This document shows, in pieces, positions 58,530-64,000 of a stretch of 64,000 nucleotides of DNA; position 1 is the first letter of the stretch; every line of letters starts with the position of its first letter. Below the pieces are notes generated by a model. That model saw nothing but the letters and a program-made list of their open reading frames with translations, was not told the DNA's origin and did no database searches. A program made the position numbers and the translations under genes. The DNA comes from Erinaceus europaeus (Eukaryota; Chordata; Mammalia; Eulipotyphla; Erinaceidae), in contig NC_080168.1 in the NCBI RefSeq assembly GCF_950295315.1, positions 70,918,008-70,982,007 of the forward strand, read 5' to 3'.

Positions 58530-58738
58530 ATTATTTTTTTATTCCTTTAACTATCTTTATTTACTTACTGGATAGATAGAAATTGAGAGGGGAAGGGGAA
58601 GGGGAAATAGGAAGAGAGACACAGAGACATCTGCAGTCCTGCTTCATCACTTGTGAAGCTTTTCCCTTGCAGGTGGGGACAAGGGGCTTGAACCCAGGTG
58701 TGTGCACTCAACCAGGTGCACCACCACCCGGTCCCCAT
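58530..58738 (-). repeat. SINE-B, reverse
   Basis: TATCTTTATTTACTTACTGG to GCACCACCACCCGGTCCCC. Confidence 0.85.
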
Positions 58739-58789
58739 ATTATTTTCTTTGACTAGTGAAACTGGACAGCAAAAGACTCAAGTTTTTCA

Positions 58790-58988
58790 AAAATGTATCT
58801 TTATCTATTGGATAGAAAGCCAGAAATTGAGAGGGTAGGGGAGATAGTCAGACAGAGAGAGAGGTACGTACCTGCAGCACTGCTTCACCACCTGCAAAGC
58901 CTTCTCCCTGCAGGTGGGGACTGGGTCTTCAACTGTGTCCTTGCATATTGTAACATATGTGTCAACCAGGTGCACCACCACCAGGCCC
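58790..58988 (-). repeat. SINE-B, reverse
   Basis: TGTATCTTTATCTATTGGAT to GTGCACCACCACCAGGCCCC. Confidence 0.85.
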
Positions 58989-59364
58989 CTCAAAAAACCC
59001 TGAACTTTTTAGGGAGGTAGGGTGCTCTGACAGGTGTGAGGGAGGGGAAAATGTTGGCAGACACAGGAGACTTAGGGACCAACCTTCTAGTCTATGCCCC
59101 CCTCCATAGATATAAAAAGATAGCTCATTACTGCAAAGGGGGTGGGGGGGGCTGAGTAGGAAAGCTACTGGTCTCAGATTTGCATAAAACTTTTTTTCCC
59201 TCTCTCTCTCTTAAGGTAAAAGGCTAGTGTGGCAGAGTTGTACTTTCATTGGCAAAAGCTTAAAAAAAAAGTACCAATGTGTGTCCATGTTCATTACCTC
59301 TGCAACACACTATTAAGGAGGACACTTGCTTCCTGGCCTCCTTAGTGATAATAGCAGATTGAAA
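58989..59364 (+). other. Intergenic, no recognised feature
   Basis: Unique-looking sequence with a G-rich run near 59141. Confidence 0.5.
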
Positions 59365-59560
59365 CCTCAGTGTCAGGGACAAGTGGAGGCGCACCTGGTT
59401 GAGTCCACATGTTCCACTTCACAAGGACCTGGGTTCGAGCTACTGCTGCTCAACTGAAGAAGGGAAGCTTGGAGAATAGTGAAGCAGTGCTGCAGGTCTT
59501 TTTCTCTTGATTTCTGGCTGTCTCTATCAAATAAAGAAAAAAATATTTAAAAAAAAAAAG
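59365..59560 (+). repeat. SINE-B
   Basis: GGGACAAGTGGAGGCGCACC to TCTCTATCAAATAAAGAAAA. Confidence 0.8.
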
Positions 59561-59640
59561 GGAGTCGGCTGGTAGCAGTGGGTTAAGCGCAGGTGGCAGC
59601 AATGGCGCAAGGACCAGCATAAGGGTCCGGGTTCACTGAT
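59561..59640 (+). repeat. SINE-A head fragment
   Basis: GGGAGTCGGCTGGTAGCAGT to GGTCCGGGTTCACTGATG. Confidence 0.8.
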
Positions 59641-60099
59641 GGGGAGTCGTTCCCCAGGGAGTGAATCTAAGAATGCTTTAGATCACACTCAGCGCTTAGC
59701 GTTGTATGGTGTGAATGCTTCTAGAGTCACAGGCACTCTTTCTCCAGCAGTGAAGCTTTCCATATAAGGGGCGGGGAGGGGGCTGCTGTTCACCTTCTCT
59801 TTCAAGCTGAAGTTTGGGTTACCAATGGAACCTGCTGACAGTGAGTCTCCTCTCCGGCAGGGGTTCCCAGGAAACAATCAGGCAGGTGCAGCGAGATGCC
59901 TGAGGGAAGGGCTGGGGAGACAGCTCAGCGGCGGAGCACAGGTCCTGCAAGACCGGGCCCCAGCTCCCAGGTTCGAGCCCCGGCACTGTCAACCACCAGA
60001 GCTGAGCAGGGGGACTCAATTCCCTGTCATACTAACACAAGCACTGGGAGCTGGCTGGGAAGGTGGTGAGGCAAGGCTCGCAAGCATGAGGTCCTGGTT
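59641..60099 (+). other. Region upstream of the CpG island, with an old SINE
   Basis: A GC-richer tRNA-like element (GGGCTGGGGAGACAGCTCAG then CCAGGTTCGAGCCCCGGCAC) lies at about 59905-60000. A SINE-D remnant starts near 60055. The rest is unassigned. Confidence 0.5.
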
Positions 60100-60413
60100 G
60101 GTCCCGGGCAGCGCGTATCCTGGAGTCTGTCGAGCAGAACTCTAGCCCGGCGGCGGGGATCTTGATCCACCCTGGGGCGAGGTCCTGCTCCCAGAGAGAG
60201 AGGGGCGGCCCCAGGCAACGCCCAGAGGCCTCTGGAGGACAGGTTTGTACGTAGAGCCCCTCGCGGGGGCACACGGAGATGCAAGTCTTTCCACGGCCCC
60301 CGGTTCCTGAGGCCTCACTCAGCTCACAAGTCAAGCACCGGCGGTTATCAGCCATCCCGGGAAGTGTCTGCGCCGGTGTGAACCCCAATGCGCTGGCGCA
60401 GCCCCTGACGCAA

Positions 60414-60630
60414 CCCCGCCCCTGCTGACGCGAAGCCCCGCCCCGATAGAGCGCAAGGCACGCCCCTGTGGATGCGGAAGCTCTAACGCGAAGGCCCCGC
60501 CCCCTCCGGAATGCCTTCGTAGCACGGGCCCCGCTCCCAAATGTAGGCCCCGCCCCCTACGACGCCCTTTCACAGCAAGGCCCCGCCCCGACGCGCTGGC
60601 TCCGCCCCCGGTGGCGCGACGGGGCGGGGC
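60414..60630 (+). promoter_or_regulatory. Array of GC boxes (Sp1/KLF-type)
   Basis: CCCCGCCC-type boxes occur at about 60414, 60437, 60495, 60549, 60581 and 60604, with a reverse GGGGCGGGGC at 60621. Several sit in a repeated context, ACGCGAAGCCCCGCCCC or ACGCGAAGGCCCCGCCCC. Weaker copies are at 60461 and 60530. Confidence 0.75.
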
Positions 60631-60811
60631 CGCGGGGATGCGGGGCGCGGGGTTGGCCTGGGACTTCCAGGAGCCTTGGGCGGTCCCTCCCGGGGGCCGC
60701 GCCAGGGAGGCGGAGCGCAGGGCCGAGGAGCCACCCGCCGCCCGCTCGTCGCCGCCTCCGGGGCCTCGTCGCGCCCCAGGCCCCACGGGTGCCGAGAGCC
60801 GCGGGCCGAAC

Positions 60812-60929
60812 ATGGCGCCGTGGACGTTCTGGCGCGGCTGCCAGCGCGTCGTGGGCTGGGTGCCGGTGCTCTTCATCGCCTTCGTGGTTGTCTGGTCCTA
60901 CTACGCGTACGTGGTGAAGCTGTGCGTGC
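60812..60929 (+). CDS. ZDHHC20: Palmitoyltransferase ZDHHC20, coding exon 1
   Basis: ZDHHC20 is a multipass membrane enzyme that moves palmitate from palmitoyl-CoA to protein cysteines. The exon encodes MAPWTFWRGCQRVVGWVPVL then FIAFVVVWSYYAYVVKLCV, 39 codons plus one base, with donor GTGAGT at 60930. It matches the human N-terminus with about four substitutions and covers the first transmembrane helix (about residues 15-35). The start has a strong context (A at -3, G at +4). The catalytic DHHC domain lies downstream, outside the window. Human synteny next to MICU2 supports the call over ZDHHC2. Confidence 0.95.
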
Positions 60930-61560
60930 GTGAGTACCGCGGCGGCGGCGGGCGGGGCGCGGGGCTCCCGGCCTGTTCCGCCCCCATCCTGGCAGAGCCT
61001 CGCTTTGTCCTCCGGGCGGGGGGGGGGGCGCCACGGGGGGCGCCTGCGGTGGGGGGGGGGGCGGGCAGGTGGCCGCCTGCTGTACGCGCGGGGACAGGCA
61101 GGTGTCCTAGTTGGGCTGGTCTTTTTCTGCCCGCTGACACCAGGCAGGTGGTCTCTTCCTATTGGATGGCGATAGGTGGACTTTTCCTTGTGTCCCGCTG
61201 GAGGCATGTCACTAGAGAGGAGGCATGGACACCTGCTTCTGAATTTTGGTGATACCTGACCCATTTTGTCGTTTCAGATCTGAATCCAGTAACATGAAAT
61301 ATTGTAAGACAAGGGGTGAAACTACATATGCGTTTCTGGCTAGTTACTCTTAAGTTTATGTTGAATTTGGAGCCTTAGGAGAGAACTGTGGAAACTTAAT
61401 TTTCTGTCATTGTCAGCTCTGAGATCTCAGTTTACTTTTCTCATTAATCTCTAGCACCCGGTTCCTCATCTGAGCCCCCGGAAGGAAGGACTAATATTGC
61501 GTTCAGGACACTAAGAGAATTTCAGGTGCTGGTTTGCATAGATTGTCATTAAGATTGAAG
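60930..61560 (+). other. ZDHHC20 intron 1, 5' part
   Basis: Begins with the donor GTGAGT. CpG-rich to about 61080 with G runs (near 61018 and 61051), then ordinary intron. Nothing else recognised. Confidence 0.7.
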
Positions 61561-61564
61561 GAAA

Positions 61565-61700
61565 TTGGTGATCCGGAGGTGGCTCAGTGGATAAAGTGCT
61601 GCACTCTCAAACATGAGGTCCTCAGTTTGATCCCTGGCATTTCAGGGATTGCCAGAGTGATGCTCTGGTTCTCTCACTAGTAAACAGATAAATCTTAAAA
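61565..61700 (+). repeat. SINE-D
   Basis: GGTGATCCGGAGGTGGCTCA to CTCTCACTAGTAAACAGATA. Confidence 0.85.
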
Positions 61701-61749
61701 AAAAAAAAGAAAAGAAAAAGAAAAAAAGAAAAGAAAGAAAAAGGAAAAA

Positions 61750-62000
61750 AGGCTGGGCAGTGGCATACCGATTGAGTGAACACATTATCATGTCCAAGGA
61801 TTCCTGTTCGAGCCCCACTCCCCACCTGCATGGGGGGACACTTCATGAATGGTGAAGCAGGTGTGCAGGTGTCTTTCTCTCTTCCTATCGCCCCCTCAAT
61901 TTCTCTCTGTTCTGTCAAATAAAACAGGGGTGGGAGGATAGGAAATGGCTACAGGGAGTGGTGGATTTGTCTTGGCAGGCATGGAGCCCCAACAAAAAAA
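61750..62000 (+). repeat. SINE-A/B with 3' domain
   Basis: GGCTGGGCAGTGGCATACCG head, CTGTTCGAGCCCCACTCCCC, GGGAGTGGTGGATTTGTC. Confidence 0.8.
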
Positions 62001-62029
62001 GGAAATTGTTAGTCACAACATTGGGTGTT

Positions 62030-62170
62030 TTGGGCAGGGATAGATAGCATAATGTTATGCAAAGAGACTCTCGTGCCTGAGACTCTAAAGTCCCAGGTTC
62101 AATCCCCCCACCACCATAAACCAGAGCTGTGCAGTGGTCTGGTAGAAAAATAATGATGATAATAATAATA
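62030..62170 (+). repeat. SINE-C with (AAT)n tail
   Basis: GGGATAGATAGCATAATGTT to GTGGTCTGGTAGAAAAATAA. Confidence 0.85.
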
Positions 62171-62344
62171 AAGCATTGGGTGTTACTACTATGTGAAACT
62201 TTTTGAATACCGTCTTAGGTTAATGACTCATATGCTTGAGTTATGCAGCTTTATTAGACTGTAACATCTCCAGGTTGTCTGTCGTGTCCATTGTCCTTGG
62301 CTTCTGTTAACTCCCATTGAAACCTGAAGATCAAATGGCAGTCC

Positions 62345-62590
62345 CCTTTTTTTCTTTATTTCTTTATTGGGAGGATTAATAGTTTACAGTCAGCAGTAAA
62401 ATACAGAGTTTATACATGTTAACATTTCTCAGTTTTCCACATAACAATTCAACCTCCTCTAGGTCCTCTGCCATCATGTTCCAGGACCTGAACCCTCCTC
62501 CCCTCATCCCAGAGTCTTTTACTTCAGTGCAATACACCAAACCCAGTCCAAGTTCTATTTTGTGTTTTCTTAATTTTTCAGCTTCTCTTT
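62345..62590 (-). mobile_element. L1 3' end, antisense, interrupted
   Basis: TTATTTCTTTATTGGGAGGA, ACAGTCAGCAGTAAAATACA, GAGTCTTTTACTTCAGTGCA. Confidence 0.8.
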
Positions 62591-62870
62591 TTATAAAAAA
62601 TTTTTATTTATTTCCTTTTGTTGCCCTTGTTTTATTATTGTTGTAGTTATTATTGTTGTTATTGATGTCCTTGGATAGGGCAGAGAGAAATGGAGAGAGG
62701 AGGGGAAGACAGAGAGAGGAAGAGAAAGACAGACACCTGCAGACCTGCTTCACCACCTGTGAAGCGAACCCCTTGCAGGTGGGGAGCTGAGGACTCGAAC
62801 CAGGATCCTTATGCATGCTCTTGTGTTTTGTGCCACCTGTGCTTAACCCGCTACGCTACCGCCCGACTCC
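62591..62870 (-). repeat. SINE-A, reverse, with TSD
   Basis: TTATTTCCTTTTGTTGCCCT to CTACGCTACCGCCCGACTCC. CAGCTTCTCT is found on both sides. Confidence 0.9.
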
Positions 62871-62877
62871 CCAGCTT

Positions 62878-63095
62878 CTCTCTTTTTAAAAAATTTTTTA
62901 AATTATCTTTATTTATTGGGTAGAGACAGCCAGAAATTGAGAGGGGAGGGAGAGATAGAGAGGGAGAGAGACACCTGCAACACTGCTTCACCACTCATGA
63001 AGCTTTCCCTCTGCAGGTGGGGACTGAGGGTTCAAACCAGTGTTGATGTGCAATGTAACATGTACCCTCAAACAAGTGCACCACCACCTGGCCCT
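62878..63095 (-). repeat. SINE-B, reverse
   Basis: ATTATCTTTATTTATTGGGT to GTGCACCACCACCTGGCCC. Confidence 0.88.
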
Positions 63096-63097
63096 TC

Positions 63098-63098
63098 A

Positions 63099-63132
<34 letters not shown>
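63098..63132 (+). repeat. (TC)n microsatellite
   Basis: About 15 TC units between a SINE-B and an L1. Confidence 0.9.
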
Positions 63133-63136
<4 letters not shown>

Positions 63137-63590
63137 ATTATTAGTGATTTGATACTGATAGACAAGATTGTGGGTTAAGAGGGGTACAATTCACAGAATT
63201 TCACCACCAGCATGCCATATCCCATCCTCTTCTTTGGAAGCTTCCTTATTCTTCATCCCTCTGGGAGTATGATCTGAAGATCTCTATGGAGCACAAAAGG
63301 GGAGGTCTGGCTTCTGTAATTGCTTCTCTGATAGACATGGTTATTGACAGGTCGATCTGTACCCCACCCTGTCTCTTCCTTTCCCTAGTGGGGCAGAGCT
63401 CTGGGGAGGTGGGATTCCAGAATACATTAGTCAGGTCATCTGGCCAGGGCAGGAAGGTTGGCATCCTGCCAGTATTTTTCAACTTCTGTTTAAGAGTGAG
63501 ATCATCCCATATTCATCCTTCTCTTTCTGACTTATCTCACTTAACATTATTCCTTCAAGCTCTGTCCAAGATGTGAAAGCAGTCCCTTCT
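63133..63590 (-). mobile_element. L1, antisense: second-type 3' UTR joined to ORF2 end
   Basis: The left part (to about 63475) is the second-type 3' UTR. It passes directly into the antisense ORF2 C-terminus (GAGTGAGATCATCCCATATT). This shows the second-type 3' UTR belongs to an L1 subfamily. Confidence 0.8.
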
Positions 63591-63711
63591 ATCCCAGTTT
63601 CTAGACCAAATCCATGTTTTTTTGAAAGCTGTCATCATTACATACCCTTAAAAAAATCTGTATGAATTTTTAAAAAGGCCTTGCCCACCCACTTCACTTA
63701 AAGTAACAAAA

Positions 63712-63950
63712 TGGGGGCTGGGTGGTGGTGCTCTAGGTAAAGTGCACGCATTACCGTGCACAAGGACCTAGGTTTGAGCCCGTGGTCCCCACCAGCAGGG
63801 GGAAAGCTTCACAAGCAGTGTAACATGTCTCTCTCTCTCTCTTTTTCTCCCTCTCTTCTTCTTTCTCTCTCTCTTTTCCCCTGTGCCCCCACCCCCAATT
63901 TCTCTCTGATATGGCAAGTAAAATAAAGTTAAAAAAAAAAAAAAGAGGAA
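63712..63950 (+). repeat. SINE-B with (CT)n middle
   Basis: GGGGGCTGGGTGGTGGTGCT head, GGTTTGAGCCCGTGGTCCCC, then CT-rich DNA and GGCAAGTAAAATAAAG. Confidence 0.85.
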
Positions 63951-64000
63951 CAGAATGAAACAAAGTGCCTTAACTATAACTGGGTTTGTACTGCTCTCGA

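Larger units (their letters stand above)
60100..61080 (+). promoter_or_regulatory. ZDHHC20: CpG island covering the ZDHHC20 promoter and exon 1
   Basis: Very high G+C with dense CG dinucleotides, unlike the AT-rich flanks. It contains many GC boxes and no TATA box near the start codon, as in housekeeping promoters. Transcription start sites are not visible from sequence; the 5' UTR probably begins between 60600 and 60800. Confidence 0.9.

Noticed and set aside
60331..60876. Divergent (bidirectional) gene from the ZDHHC20 CpG island
   Set aside because: No recognisable protein, splice site or conserved frame on the minus strand.
60557..61264. Long minus-strand frame (235 codons) over the CpG island
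   Set aside because: GC-rich DNA lacks stop codons by composition. The product is low-complexity Arg/Pro/Ala and lies antisense to a recognised exon.

Overview
This is a mammalian nuclear window holding most of one gene and the first exon of the next, both on the + strand. Exons 2-12 of MICU2 (mitochondrial calcium uptake protein 2, formerly EFHA1) run from 3889 to 40890, with a 3' UTR ending near 41440. About 20 kb downstream is a CpG-island promoter and coding exon 1 of ZDHHC20 (a membrane palmitoyltransferase) at 60812-60929. The gene order and shared orientation match human 13q12. Genes were recognised by recalling the human proteins; no search was run.

The organism is most likely a hedgehog (Erinaceidae, probably Erinaceus). 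The window is packed with tRNA-derived SINEs that I recall from Erinaceus sequence. I use my own labels. SINE-A: starts like GGAGTCGGGCGGTAGCGCAG and ends in a (CAA/CAATAA)-rich tail plus GGGCAACAAAAGGG. SINE-B: starts like GGGGCCAGGTGGTGGCGCAC and ends in CTATCCAATAAATAAA. SINE-C: about 120 bp, GATAGCATAATGGTTATGCA to GAGCAGTGCTCTGGT. SINE-D: GGTGGCGCAGTGGATAAAGC to CTCATTAATAAATAAATAAA. SINE-E: AATAGCTCACTTGGATAGTG to CTCTGTCTCTAAAATAAA. All carry A-box and B-box-like (GGTTCRAGYCC) promoter remnants. Boundaries of repeats were read by eye and are good to roughly 5-20 bases unless a target-site duplication (TSD) is given.

Layout. 1-3888: MICU2 intron 1, with an LTR-like block and a 19-bp tandem repeat. 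3889-4033: exon 2. 4034-22394: intron 2, with many SINEs, an ancient antisense L1, an RPL17 processed pseudogene, a 5'-truncated RTE-like retrotransposon inside a SINE, and a near full-length L1 (15770-22338) with a perfect 15-bp TSD. 22395-40890: exons 3-12, with a GC-AG intron after exon 7, a solo LTR in intron 6 and a tailless tRNA-Gly half-insertion in intron 11. 41441-60400: intergenic, nearly all SINE and L1 debris, plus a solo LTR with a 6-bp TSD and one CTCF-like site. 60100-61080: CpG island and ZDHHC20 exon 1. 61081-64000: ZDHHC20 intron 1.

The two genes are not known to act together. MICU2 pairs with MICU1 to gate the mitochondrial calcium uniporter. ZDHHC20 attaches palmitate to membrane-associated proteins. 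I see no prokaryotic or viral gene system. The most unusual items are the tRNA-half insertion, the RTE-like fragment, the composite L1 3' UTR and the GC-AG intron.
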